From Alkalicaulis satelles (lineage in GTDB: Bacteria > Pseudomonadota > Alphaproteobacteria > Caulobacterales > Maricaulaceae), in NCBI RefSeq assembly GCF_008630495.1, contig NZ_VWOJ01000001.1:1-64000 (forward strand): a stretch of 64,000 bases of DNA. Direction: 5' to 3'. The notes beneath the pieces are model-generated. The model was not told where the DNA came from. It worked only from the letters and a program-made list of their open reading frames with translations, and made no database searches. Below, one piece after another: positions 7,918 to 16,481 of this stretch; the first letter of the stretch is position 1, and each line of letters begins with the position of its first letter. The translations under genes were made by a program, and so were the position numbers.

Positions 7918-8381
7918 AGACCTCTGACCGCGTCGAGCACCTCGTCCACATGGCCGGGCACCTTGACCTTGCGCCAGACCCTCGCCACTGCGCCGTCCGC
8001 GCCGATCAGGAAGGTGGCCCGCTCGATGCCCATATAGGTCTTGCCGTACATGGACTTCTCCACCCACACGCCATAGCGCTCGCACACATCGCTGTCGGCG
8101 TCGGAGGCCAGGATCACTTTAAGGCCATGTTTGTCACGGAACTTGTCGTGCTTGGCGGCGGTGTCCTTGGACACCCCGATCACCACCGCGCCCGCGGCGG
8201 CGAAGTCATCGGCCCGCTCTGAAAAGCCGATGGCCTGTTTCGTGCAGCCGGGGGTATCATCCTTGGGATAGAAATACAGGACCACCGGCTTGCCAGCGAA
8301 CTGCGCCAGAGATGCCTCGCGTCCGCCATCGGCCGGCAGGGTGAAGTCCGGGGCCTTGTCCCCGGCCTTGATATCGCCCAT
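7914..8381 (-). CDS. bcp: Thioredoxin-dependent peroxiredoxin (BCP/PrxQ)
   Basis: 155 residues reducing hydroperoxides in the cytoplasm at the expense of thioredoxin. The peroxidatic cysteine is C46 in DDTPGCTKQA. The resolving cysteine that many BCP proteins have five residues later is isoleucine here (I51), so this is a one-Cys-type PrxQ or uses another cysteine, for example in SDVCERYGVW. The EKSMYGKTYMGIERATFLI segment is typical of the alphaproteobacterial BCP subgroup. The start at 8381 has AGGAG upstream. It is convergent with xthA, so two stress/repair genes end on the same four bases. Confidence 0.94.
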   Translation of the reverse strand: MGDIKAGDKAPDFTLPADGGREASLAQFAGKPVVLYFYPKDDTPGCTKQAIGFSERADDFAAAGAVVIGVSKDTAAKHDKFRDKHGLKVILASDADSDVCERYGVWVEKSMYGKTYMGIERATFLIGADGAVARVWRKVKVPGHVDEVLDAVRGL

Positions 8382-8475
8382 CACATGCTCCTGTCCTCGT
8401 CCGGCGGGCCGTTCCCGCCGCTTCTGGCGGCGAAGATTGTCCGCTGCACCTGTCCCGTAAAGGGGCGGAACTGAG

Positions 8476-11400
8476 ATGACTGCACAGCCCCCACACCCGG
8501 CCTGGCGCGTCATGCGGCTGGCGGTGCTGTATACGCTGGAGGCGGCCTCGGTGCTGCTGGCGCTGGTGATCGTGGCCGGCGCGGCTGTACTGTGGCGCCT
8601 GGCCGCCGGTCCGGTGGACGCCGAACCCTTGCGCGCCTGGGCGGCTGATGCGCTGGTGGCGGCGCTGGACGGGGATCGCGCAGAGATCGGATCGCTGGAG
8701 CTGCGCTTTGATCCGGCGCTGGCCGCCATCGTGGTCACCGCCCGCGAGGTGTCGGTTCGCGATGAAGAGGGCGCGGCGCTGATTAACGCCCGCTCCATCG
8801 AGACCGCGCTTGCGCTCGATCTCCTGATCACCGGACGCGCCGCCCCGGTGCGCATTGCGGCTGAAGGCGGCGCCTTCGCCTTTGTGCGCACCGCCTCGGG
8901 CGTGACGGCGGCGGGGCTGGGTTCACCCGACATGGTCGAGGCGCGCGGCCTGGCCGGCGCGGCGCCCACAGGAATGCTGGCCAGCCAGCTGGGCTCGGGC
9001 GTGCTCGCGCGCCTGACGGAAGTGGATCTCACCCGCGTCTCCCTGCAGGTGCGCGACGATATCACCGGCGCCTCTCTCATTGTCCATGACGCGCGCGCGC
9101 GCCTGCGTCTGGACGAGGGCGCGGTGGAGGCGGCCATGGCTGGCGTGCTGGTCACCTCGGCGGGCCGGGCCGAGGCAGCGCTTGACCTGCGCGCGAGCCA
9201 GGGGCTGGAGGATGTGTTCGTCGATTTGCGCCTGTCGGACGTAACCCCTGCGGCTATCGCCCCCCGGTATGGGCCGTTGGCCCTGCTGGCCGGACTTGAT
9301 GCGCCGGTGCGCCTGGAGCTGGTGCTGGACGCCAGCGCCGGGGAGGGGCTTCGCACCGCCTATATCGATCTGACTGCCGAGCCGGGCGAGGTGCGTGCGG
9401 GCGGGCTAGCATTTGCTCTGGAGGAAGCGGCCCTGCGCGCGGCCTTCGATGCGGGCGCGGGCGCCATCGAGATATCGGCCGGGCGCATACGTTCCGACCT
9501 CGTCACCTTGGATATCAGCGGCGCCATAACCGAGCTGTCGGGTTTTGAGGACGCACTGCCGTCCTTCGCCGATTATGAACTGCGCGCCGGTCCGGGCCAT
9601 GTGGATCCGCCTGGCGTGTTTCCCGAACCGGTCCGCTGGGAGTCGATCTCCGCGCGCGGGCGCATTGACCGTAATGCAGTGCGCGTGACCTTCGATGCGC
9701 TGGAGGCGGCCATTCCGGGCGCTGAGGCCCGCTTCACCGGCCATGTGGGCGCGGATGAGACCGAAAGCGGCTGGCGCCCGGCCCTGGCCCTTGACGGCCC
9801 GGTCAGCGGAACCTTCTCCCAGGGCGATATCTTGCGCCACTGGCCCGTAGACTTCGCCCTGGGCGCGCGCGACTGGGTGTCAGACGCCATTCTGGCGGGC
9901 GCGCTGAGCGAGGTGACGCTGGACATCAATCTCACCGGCGAGGCGCTGGAGCGCGGCGCGCTGGAGGATGACGACCTCTCCTTGCGCTTCGCCTTTACCG
10001 ACGCCGATGTGCGCTATGTCTCCACCATGACGCCCCTGCGCGGCCTGTCGGGCCGCGCGGAGCTGCGCGGCAACTCGCTCTCGCTTGACGGGCGCGGCGG
10101 GCGCATCGGCGCGCTGGAGGCGGAGACGATCTTTGTCGAGATCAAGCAGCTCAACCCGCGCGGCGGTCCGGCGCGTTTTGGCGGGACAGGCCGGGGCGGC
10201 GTCAGCGATCTCATCGCCCTGCTTGCCGAACCGCCGATCAATTTGACCGAAAACTACGACGTGACGCCTGACGCGTTTTCCGGGCGCGGCGCATTCGAGT
10301 TCGAGATCGAGCGCCCCATGCTGCGCCATGTGCCGCCCGAGGATCTCAAATTCTCCGCGCGCGGACGCTTCACGGATGTCATCGCCGAGACCGGCTATGA
10401 CGATCTCGCCTTTGAGGAGGGCGAGGTGGAGATCAATGCCAGCCAGGACCGGCTTACCGCGGTGGGAACCGCGCGCCTGGCCGGGGCGCGCTCAAGTATT
10501 GAGTGGACTGAAACCTTCGGGCTGGAACCTGCCGCGGCCTCCAGCGCCATGCGCCTGACGGCCCGGATGGACGGACGCCACCTCGATGCGCTGGGCCTGC
10601 CTGTGCGCCAGTATCTCGACGGGACGGTGGGCGTGGACGCCTCGATCACCGGGCGCGGGCTTGCGTTCGAACAGATCGAAGTGGCGCTGGACCTCGAGGA
10701 CGCCGAAATCGCCCTGCCTGGCGATCTGTGGGAAAAGCCTGCAGGCAAGCCCGCCGCCGCCGAGCTCTTGCTGACGCTGGGCGAGGCGGAAGTGTCGCTG
10801 GAGCGCTTTACGCTCCAGGGCGAAGGAATGGATATCGAGGGCGCAGCCCGCCTGGCGCCGGACGGGCGGCTGATCAGCGCCGATGCGCCGCGCCTTCAGC
10901 TGGTCGGACGCGCGGATCTCGCCGCCCGCGCCGACCGGCCGCGCGGCGAGGACGGCCCGTTGCGCTTCATCCTCACCGGCGCCTTTCTCGACAGCCGCGA
11001 TCTGTTGTCCTTTGGGGGGCCGGATGCGGGACCGGGCGGGCCGCTGATCCTTGAAGCGGCCATTGATGATGTACGTGTGCGCGGCGTACGCTTTGAGGGC
11101 GTGGACTTCTCGCTGGAGACCGGCGAGGACCATGTTGAGGCCTTCCGCCTGGACGCCAATATGGAGCGTGGGCCGGTCAGCGTGGCCCTGACGCCCGAGC
11201 CGTCGGGCGTGCGCAAGCTCTCAGCGGAAGGACCCGATGCGGGCCAGCTGCTCACCGCTTTCGCAGGCTATGATAATATCACTGGCGGCGCGCTGCGCCT
11301 GACCGCCGAGGCGCCGCCTGCGGGCGAGCCAGGCGGGTTTTCCGGCTCGGTGTCGGCGGACGCTTTCACCCTGGAGCGCATGCCGCTGCTGACCCGTATC

Positions 11401-11994
11401 CTGGCGGCGGGCTCGCTGGAGGGGCTGGCCAGTCTTTTGGGCGGCGGGCAGGGCATCGAGTTCGAGCGCCTGCGCGCCGATTTCGTCTGGGATGAAGGCG
11501 TGCTGGAATTGCGTGAGGCGCGCGCGGCGGGGCCGTCCCTGGGCGTGACCTGGAGCGGGGTGGTGAACATGTCCGATGCGCGCCTGGACGTGGACGGCAC
11601 GCTTCTGCCCTCCTACGGGCTCAACTCGCTGCTGGGCGGATTGCCGATCATTGGCGGGCTCCTGACCTCGCGTGCGGGCGAGGGGGTGATAGGCATCACC
11701 TTCTCGGTGGGCGGACCGTTCAACAGCGCGCGCGTCAGCGCCAATCCGCTCTCGGCCCTGGCGCCGGGCGTGCTCCGGCGGATTTTCGAGGGCACCTCGG
11801 CCGAGCGCGAACTGGACGCGCTGGACGCCGCGCGCCGCGCCCGCGCCGCCGAACGCGCCGAAGGCGACAGTCCGCCGCCGGAGGATGAAGCCGACGCCGA
11901 TGAAGGCGCTGAAGACCCGGGCGCTGATCCGGAAGACGCCGGGGAAGAGGGTGCTCAAGAGGGCTCCAGCCCCGCCCAGGATGAAAGCCCATGA
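8476..11994 (+). CDS. AsmA-like/DUF3971 (YhdP-type) envelope protein
   Basis: 1172 residues. A single N-terminal membrane helix (about 17-45) is followed by a very long periplasmic region with DUF3971 and an AsmA-like C-terminal domain. These belong to the repeating-beta-groove family (YhdP, TamB, AsmA) thought to bridge inner and outer membranes and move phospholipids. The C-terminal part has the GLNSLLGGLPIIGGLLTSRAGEGVIG stretch (residues about 1040-1065) typical of the AsmA_2 domain. The last 45 residues are an acidic Glu/Asp-Ala-Pro tail without homology that I can name. The stop overlaps the anmK start (ATGA), so the two are translationally coupled, an envelope and wall-recycling pairing. 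Confidence 0.85.
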   Translation: MTAQPPHPAWRVMRLAVLYTLEAASVLLALVIVAGAAVLWRLAAGPVDAEPLRAWAADALVAALDGDRAEIGSLELRFDPALAAIVVTAREVSVRDEEGAALINARSIETALALDLLITGRAAPVRIAAEGGAFAFVRTASGVTAAGLGSPDMVEARGLAGAAPTGMLASQLGSGVLARLTEVDLTRVSLQVRDDITGASLIVHDARARLRLDEGAVEAAMAGVLVTSAGRAEAALDLRASQGLEDVFVDLRLSDVTPAAIAPRYGPLALLAGLDAPVRLELVLDASAGEGLRTAYIDLTAEPGEVRAGGLAFALEEAALRAAFDAGAGAIEISAGRIRSDLVTLDISGAITELSGFEDALPSFADYELRAGPGHVDPPGVFPEPVRWESISARGRIDRNAVRVTFDALEAAIPGAEARFTGHVGADETESGWRPALALDGPVSGTFSQGDILRHWPVDFALGARDWVSDAILAGALSEVTLDINLTGEALERGALEDDDLSLRFAFTDADVRYVSTMTPLRGLSGRAELRGNSLSLDGRGGRIGALEAETIFVEIKQLNPRGGPARFGGTGRGGVSDLIALLAEPPINLTENYDVTPDAFSGRGAFEFEIERPMLRHVPPEDLKFSARGRFTDVIAETGYDDLAFEEGEVEINASQDRLTAVGTARLAGARSSIEWTETFGLEPAAASSAMRLTARMDGRHLDALGLPVRQYLDGTVGVDASITGRGLAFEQIEVALDLEDAEIALPGDLWEKPAGKPAAAELLLTLGEAEVSLERFTLQGEGMDIEGAARLAPDGRLISADAPRLQLVGRADLAARADRPRGEDGPLRFILTGAFLDSRDLLSFGGPDAGPGGPLILEAAIDDVRVRGVRFEGVDFSLETGEDHVEAFRLDANMERGPVSVALTPEPSGVRKLSAEGPDAGQLLTAFAGYDNITGGALRLTAEAPPAGEPGGFSGSVSADAFTLERMPLLTRILAAGSLEGLASLLGGGQGIEFERLRADFVWDEGVLELREARAAGPSLGVTWSGVVNMSDARLDVDGTLLPSYGLNSLLGGLPIIGGLLTSRAGEGVIGITFSVGGPFNSARVSANPLSALAPGVLRRIFEGTSAERELDALDAARRARAAERAEGDSPPPEDEADADEGAEDPGADPEDAGEEGAQEGSSPAQDESP

Positions 11995-13097
11995 TCATCG
12001 CCGGGCTGATGAGCGGCACCTCGCTGGACGGCGTGGACGCGGCGATCCTGGAGACTGATGGCAAGACCATCACCCGCTTCGGCCCCGGCCTGGAGACGCC
12101 CTTCACGCCGGACGAACGCGCCGTTCTCAAAGCCGCGGTGGAGGCAGCGCTCGCCTGGCGCTTTGAAGGGCCTGAGCCTGAGATATTCACGCAGGCCGAG
12201 GCCGTGCTCACGACCTCGCACGCCCGCGCCGTAGAAGCCGTGTGCGCCGCCGCCGGGCTGACGCCGGACCAGCTCGATCTCATCGGCTTTCACGGCCAGA
12301 CCGTGGTGCATGAACCGCCCTTAAAGGGCCGCAAGGGCCGCACCCGCCAGCTGGGCGATGGCGCGGCGCTCGCGGCTGCGCTGGGCGCGCCGGTGGCCTA
12401 TGATTTCCGTACCGCCGACATGGAAGCGGGCGGGCAGGGGGCGCCGCTGGCGCCGATCTATCACCGCTTGCTGGCCGACTGGTCGGGGCTGGAGCGCCCC
12501 ATCGGCGTGCTCAATATCGGCGGCGTGGCCAATATCACGCTCATCGGCGCGGACGGGACCCTGAGCGCCTTCGACACCGGGCCGGGCAATGGCCTGATCG
12601 ACGCCTGGGTGGAAGAGCGCACCGGCGCGCCCATGGATGCCGGCGGCGCGCTGGCCGCCAAAGGCCGGGTGCTGGAGGCCGGCCTCGCCGAGCTTCTGGC
12701 CCATCCCCATTTCGCCCTCGATGGCCCCAAATCGCTGGACCGCTGGGACTTTTCCATCGATGCGGCGCGCAATCTCTCCACAGAGGACGGTGCGGCGACG
12801 CTGGCCCAGTTCACCGCCGAGGCCGTGGCGCTGGGCCTGGCCCGGCTCACAGACAAGCCCGGACGCCTGATCGTGTGCGGCGGCGGGCGCAAGAACGCCG
12901 ACCTGATCGCCCGCATATCCGCCGCCTGTGGCGTGCCTGCGGTTCCAGCCGAAGCCGTCGGCTGGCGCGGCGACCTCATCGAAGCCGAAGCCTTCGCGGT
13001 GCTGGCCGCGCGCACAGCCAGAGGCCTGCCGATCAGCTGGCCGGCCACGACGGGGGTAGACGTGGCGATGAGGGGGGGAAGGGTTGTGGGGGTGTGA
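11991..13097 (+). CDS. anmK: Anhydro-N-acetylmuramic acid kinase
   Basis: 368 residues. Phosphorylates and opens 1,6-anhydro-MurNAc released by lytic transglycosylases, returning it to peptidoglycan recycling as MurNAc-6-P. It begins with the family signature GLMSGTSLDGVDAA (residues 4-17), followed by GFHGQTVVHEP, VLNIGGVANIT, DTGPGN and CGGGRKN of the ASKHA sugar-kinase fold. Length is normal. The ATG overlaps the stop of the AsmA-like gene by four bases. The coding region ends just before an abrupt AT-rich segment. Confidence 0.96.
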   Translation: MIIAGLMSGTSLDGVDAAILETDGKTITRFGPGLETPFTPDERAVLKAAVEAALAWRFEGPEPEIFTQAEAVLTTSHARAVEAVCAAAGLTPDQLDLIGFHGQTVVHEPPLKGRKGRTRQLGDGAALAAALGAPVAYDFRTADMEAGGQGAPLAPIYHRLLADWSGLERPIGVLNIGGVANITLIGADGTLSAFDTGPGNGLIDAWVEERTGAPMDAGGALAAKGRVLEAGLAELLAHPHFALDGPKSLDRWDFSIDAARNLSTEDGAATLAQFTAEAVALGLARLTDKPGRLIVCGGGRKNADLIARISAACGVPAVPAEAVGWRGDLIEAEAFAVLAARTARGLPISWPATTGVDVAMRGGRVVGV

Positions 13098-13367
13098 AAG
13101 TTCGTAGTGTCACTTGACTTCATCTTTGAATAATACGGTTTCGAATTTTGAATGTAAGGCATTATAAAGGGGAAAACCTAAACAATGCATATTGTGAAAT
13201 TCAAATTATAAATATTAATTGAAGTAATTTTTCATCGTAATTGGGGCGTGTAAATTTCTGATCGCTGAATTCACCTGATTGCCGGGGCAATTTGCCCTGT
13301 TCAACGGGAATGCTATAGATTTGGATTGGTGTGACCAGTGCAGCAACGATCAGGAGATGAATCCCTC
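13098..13367. other. AT-rich intergenic patch
   Basis: About 230 of these 270 bases are strikingly AT-rich compared with the surrounding GC-rich DNA, with runs such as AAATTATAAATATTAATTG. No open gene, tRNA or recognisable repeat is visible. TATAAA at 13163-13168 could be part of a promoter for the orphan gene at 13368, but no good -35 is spaced correctly. The composition suggests foreign or rapidly decaying DNA. Confidence 0.6.
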
Positions 13368-13733
13368 ATGCCCTCAAATTTCAGTATTGCGATGATAGGC
13401 GCGACCTTACTGCTTGCGAGCTCGGCTGCGGCGGAAACATCGTCGGCTTCGCAAGCTGACCCTATCTCCAGAACGGAAGCGTTGCACTGTTTAAATCTAG
13501 CTGCGGAAGCAAGCGGCCGAATGAATATAATTGCTCAATGGCGCCGTGCGTTGGATTCTGAAAGCACACCCAGCGATTCTGCGGTAAGGGCCTTTAACAG
13601 CGCAGTTCAACGCCATAATGCAGATTCTCGGCAGTTCGGCAGAGCGTGTGCTGGACGCAGAATCGATTTTGATTTGTTCAGAGAATTTTGTTCAGAGGTT
13701 AGAGAGCATAGTTTCTGCGATTCCATTCGTTAA
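13368..13733 (+). CDS. Hypothetical secreted cysteine-containing protein
   Basis: A 121-residue protein with a clear signal peptide (hydrophobic IAMIGATLLLASSAAA, cleavage near AAA-ET at about residues 21-22). The mature part is helical and polar with four cysteines (LHCLN, RACAG, EFCSE, HSFCD), consistent with two periplasmic disulfides. I recognise no family. GC content is lower than in its neighbours and it follows an AT-rich patch, so it is probably acquired or lineage-specific. AGGAG lies 11 bases before the ATG. A 14-bp hairpin downstream may terminate it. Confidence 0.6.
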   Translation: MPSNFSIAMIGATLLLASSAAAETSSASQADPISRTEALHCLNLAAEASGRMNIIAQWRRALDSESTPSDSAVRAFNSAVQRHNADSRQFGRACAGRRIDFDLFREFCSEVREHSFCDSIR

Positions 13734-13797
13734 TTGATTTTGCGCCCTGGATTCAGGCGCGGTCGGCGGACACGGCAGCGCTGTCAAAGGGCCGCTG

Positions 13798-13841
13798 AAA
13801 GGCGCTGCGAGAGCGGATATGGATTCGCTCGTAGCGCCTTT
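13798..13841 (+). terminator. Long hairpin after the orphan secreted protein gene
   Basis: AAAGGCGCTGCGAG (13798-13811) pairs with CTCGTAGCGCCTTT (13828-13841), a 14-bp stem containing one G-U pair and a 16-nt loop, ending in TTT. It lies 64 bases past the stop at 13733. Because the arms begin with AAA and end with TTT it could act in both directions, also for the convergent hydrolase gene. Confidence 0.6.
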
Positions 13842-13945
13842 GCCTGTGTGCCCCGGCGCGTATCGGCTCAGGTGCGCCCACCCGTCTGGCCGCGCGATCG
13901 CCGGGCGGCTTCTGGTCGGATGACGGATGTCGCGCGTGTCCGGCC

Positions 13946-14629
13946 CTACCTCTTCCCCACCGGCCCCGGCTCGGCCTTTTCGCGCTCCACTTCGGGCAGG
14001 CGCTTGTCGAGATAGGTGGTGACGGAGGTTTCCAGCTCGGTCAGGTGGTCGCGGAACAGATGCCCGGCGCCGGGAATGATGTCGGTGGAGATGGTGATGC
14101 CCTTCTGGCTGCGCACCTTGCCCATCGCGCGGATCATGTCGTCATGGGGCACGATGGCGTCGCTATCGCCGTGGGCGATGAGCCCCGAGGCCGGGCAGGG
14201 CGCCAGGAAGGTGAAGTCATACATATTGGTGGGCGGAGACACCGAGATGAAGCCGGCGATTTCCGGCCTGCGCATCAACAACTGCATGGCGATCCAGGCG
14301 CCGAAGGAGTGGCCGGCCACCCAGCAATAGCTGGCGCCGGGATTATGCGCCTGGGCCCAGTCCAGCGCCGTGGCGGCGTCGGAGAGCTCGCCCAGTCCCT
14401 GATCATAGCTGCCCTGGCTGCGGCCCACGCCGCGGAAATTGAAACGCAGCACCGAAAAGCCGCGCGCCTTGAACTGGTCGTACAGCATCATGGAGACCGG
14501 GGTCTCCATATGCCCGCCGCCGCGCGGATGGGCGTGCAGCACCAGCGCCACAGGCGCGGTGGCGTTCTTGGCGGGGGTGTACTTGCCTTCAAGACGGCCG
14601 GCCGGGCCAGGGATGATCACGTCGGGCAT
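13946..14629 (-). CDS. Alpha/beta hydrolase
   Basis: 227 residues of a compact alpha/beta hydrolase of the COG2945 type. The oxyanion region is HAHPRGGG near 33-40, the nucleophile elbow is GHSFGA near 107-112, the acid is probably the Asp in HGDSDAIVP, and the catalytic histidine is in GAGHLFRDH near 190-198. There is no signal peptide, so it acts in the cytoplasm. Substrate unknown. It is divergent from iscR across 232 bp. It ends with a charged tail (VEREKAEPGPVGKR). Confidence 0.82.
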   Translation of the reverse strand: MPDVIIPGPAGRLEGKYTPAKNATAPVALVLHAHPRGGGHMETPVSMMLYDQFKARGFSVLRFNFRGVGRSQGSYDQGLGELSDAATALDWAQAHNPGASYCWVAGHSFGAWIAMQLLMRRPEIAGFISVSPPTNMYDFTFLAPCPASGLIAHGDSDAIVPHDDMIRAMGKVRSQKGITISTDIIPGAGHLFRDHLTELETSVTTYLDKRLPEVEREKAEPGPVGKR

Positions 14630-14723
14630 GGCGGGTCACGCGTCCTGTTATCAGATATCCGACCTGAGCGCTTGGGTGCAGCAGTCCAGAAAACATGCGG
14701 CGTTTTCGCCAGGCCGGCGTATA

Positions 14724-14748
14724 ATACTTGACTGTGGAGCTCGGGAAC
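14724..14748 (+). promoter_or_regulatory. Putative IscR (type 1-like) operator and promoter of the SUF operon
   Basis: ATACTTGACT at 14724-14733 matches the left half of the E. coli type 1 IscR consensus exactly, and TCGGG follows in the right half; the middle and the outer right positions diverge. The embedded CTTGAC/TTGACT also looks like a -35 element, with a weak TTACAT or TACATG about 16-17 bases on. Binding here would occlude the promoter and give autorepression of iscR-suf, as known for IscR. A TATAAT at 14720-14725 may be an additional -10. Confidence 0.5.
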
Positions 14749-14861
14749 TTACATGTCGCCGTGCGCCACGGGGTTCGATAGAAGGAGCGGCCTCTTAGCA
14801 CAGGCCGGGCGCAAAGGGCGAGCCGGGCGTGCTGTAGCGCCCATTCAAGGGAAACACCGCC

Positions 14862-15317
14862 ATGAAACTGAGCACCAAGGGACGTTACGCCGTGATGGCC
14901 ATGGCCGATCTGGCGCGCATGGGCGCGCAAGGCCCGGTGACGCTGGCCGACATCGCCTCGCGTCAGGAAATCTCGCTGTCCTATCTCGAACAGCTGTTCG
15001 CCAAGCTGCGCCGGGCGGGGCTGGTGAAATCCGTGCGCGGGCCGGGCGGCGGCTACCGCCTGGCGCGGGCGGCGGGCGAGACGCGCGTCTCCGACATCAT
15101 GATCGCGGTGGAAGAGCCCGTTGACGTGACCCGCTGCCAGCACATGGCCAAGGGCTGCATGGAGACCGGCGCGCGCTGCATCACCCATGATCTGTGGGAC
15201 GAGCTGGGCCGGCATATCCATCTCTTCCTGGCCGGCGTAACGCTGGAGGATGTGATCAACCAGCGCGTGGCGGGCCGGGCTTCGTTTGCCTCGCCAGTGC
15301 TCGAGGCGGCTGAGTGA
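14862..15317 (+). CDS. iscR: Rrf2-family iron-sulfur cluster regulator IscR
   Basis: 151 residues. A winged HTH (residues 1-65, MKLSTKGRYAVMAM through VRGPGGGYRLA) is followed by the [2Fe-2S] ligand loop C92, C99, C106 and H109, closely matching E. coli C92/C98/C104/H107. It senses cluster status and represses iron-sulfur assembly genes. It is the first gene of an unbroken series running through to sufA, and its stop overlaps the next start (GTGA). A site resembling the IscR operator lies upstream at 14724-14748. A start ribosome-binding site AAGGGA is present. Confidence 0.95.
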   Translation: MKLSTKGRYAVMAMADLARMGAQGPVTLADIASRQEISLSYLEQLFAKLRRAGLVKSVRGPGGGYRLARAAGETRVSDIMIAVEEPVDVTRCQHMAKGCMETGARCITHDLWDELGRHIHLFLAGVTLEDVINQRVAGRASFASPVLEAAE

Positions 15318-16459
15318 GCGTCTATCTGGACCATAACGCCAGCGCGCCCCTGCGCCCCGAGGCGCGCGCCGCCATCACGGCGGCGCTGGACGCGTGCGGC
15401 AATCCTTCCTCGGTGCACCGGGACGGACGCGCAGCGCGCGCCCGGCTGGAGACGGCGCGCGGCGCCATTGCGCGGGCCATGACCGCCCGGGCCGAGGATG
15501 TGATCTTCACCTCCGGCGGCACCGAAGCGAATAATCTTGCGATTGCGGCGGCGAAGGCGGCCGGCGCCCAGCGCATCATCCACGCCGCGTTCGAACATGA
15601 CGCGGTAATCGCGCCCGCAGCGGCCAGCGACCTGCCCGTGGAGATCTGGCCGGTGCGCAGCACGGGCGTTGCTGACCTGGACTGGCTGGAAGACCGTCTG
15701 GCGCGCGGCGGCGACGAGCGCCTGCTGATCGTGCTGATGGCGGCCAATAACGAGACCGGCGTGATCCAGCCCGTGGCTGAAGCGGGCCGCATGGCGCGCG
15801 AAGCGGGCCATTATTTTCACGTCGACGCGGTCCAGATCGCGGGCAAGGCGCCGTTTGATTTCGCCGGTTCGCTGGCCCATTTCGCGGCCCTGTCGGCGCA
15901 TAAATGCGGCGGGCCTATGGGCGTTGGCGCACTGATCGCGGCGTGTGACGCCGGGGTCAACGCCCAGATCCGTGGCGGCGGGCAGGAAAGCTTCCGCCGT
16001 GCGGGCACGCAGAACCTGCCCGGCATTGCCGGTTTCGCCGCCGCGCTGGACGCCGCGTTGGCGGACCGGGACGAGCCGGCGCGCATCGCCGCCATACGCG
16101 ACGCGATGGAAGCGCGGCTTCTGGAGGCGGGCGCGAATGTGACCGTGTGGGGTGCGGATGCGCCGCGCCTGCCGGGCACGTCATGCCTGTCCGCGCCGGG
16201 CTGGCTGAGCGAGATACAGGTGATCGCCCTGGATCTGGCCGGGTTTGCGGTGAGCGCGGGCGCGGCCTGTTCCTCGGGCAAGGTGCGCCGCTCCAAGGTG
16301 CTCGACGCCATGGGCGCGGGCGCCGAACACGCGCAATGCGCGCTCAGGGTCAGCTATGGCTGGTCCAGCACCATGGACGAGGCCGAGGCGTTCGCATCGG
16401 CCTGGATCGCGGCGCACGCCAAGGCGTCAAGCGCCCCGGCCCTGCGCGCGGCGATATGA
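15314..16459 (+). CDS. Cysteine desulfurase (IscS/NifS-like)
   Basis: 381 residues, class V aminotransferase fold. Removes sulfur from cysteine as an enzyme persulfide for cluster assembly. The PLP lysine is K197 in SAHKCGGP and the active-site cysteine is C319 in [11 protein letters not shown], on a longer loop as in group I (IscS/NifS) enzymes. It starts with GTG overlapping the iscR stop. The operon also encodes SufS, so there are two desulfurases of different groups within 6 kb. This one probably supplies sulfur generally, for example for tRNA thiolation, but that is inference. Confidence 0.92.
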   Translation: MSVYLDHNASAPLRPEARAAITAALDACGNPSSVHRDGRAARARLETARGAIARAMTARAEDVIFTSGGTEANNLAIAAAKAAGAQRIIHAAFEHDAVIAPAAASDLPVEIWPVRSTGVADLDWLEDRLARGGDERLLIVLMAANNETGVIQPVAEAGRMAREAGHYFHVDAVQIAGKAPFDFAGSLAHFAALSAHKCGGPMGVGALIAACDAGVNAQIRGGGQESFRRAGTQNLPGIAGFAAALDAALADRDEPARIAAIRDAMEARLLEAGANVTVWGADAPRLPGTSCLSAPGWLSEIQVIALDLAGFAVSAGAACSSGKVRRSKVLDAMGAGAEHAQCALRVSYGWSSTMDEAEAFASAWIAAHAKASSAPALRAAI

Positions 16460-16481
16460 GACAGACAGAAGGTGGGATGAC

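Noticed and set aside
8382-9356. Upstream extension of the peroxiredoxin frame to 480 codons
   Set aside because: The extra part is Ser/Arg/Ala-rich antisense of the AsmA-like gene. A proper start with AGGAG exists at 8381.
16356-16481. Longer SufB start inside the cysteine desulfurase gene
   Set aside because: The extension is Arg/Pro-rich and absent from SufB proteins; ATG 16482 has a good ribosome-binding site.
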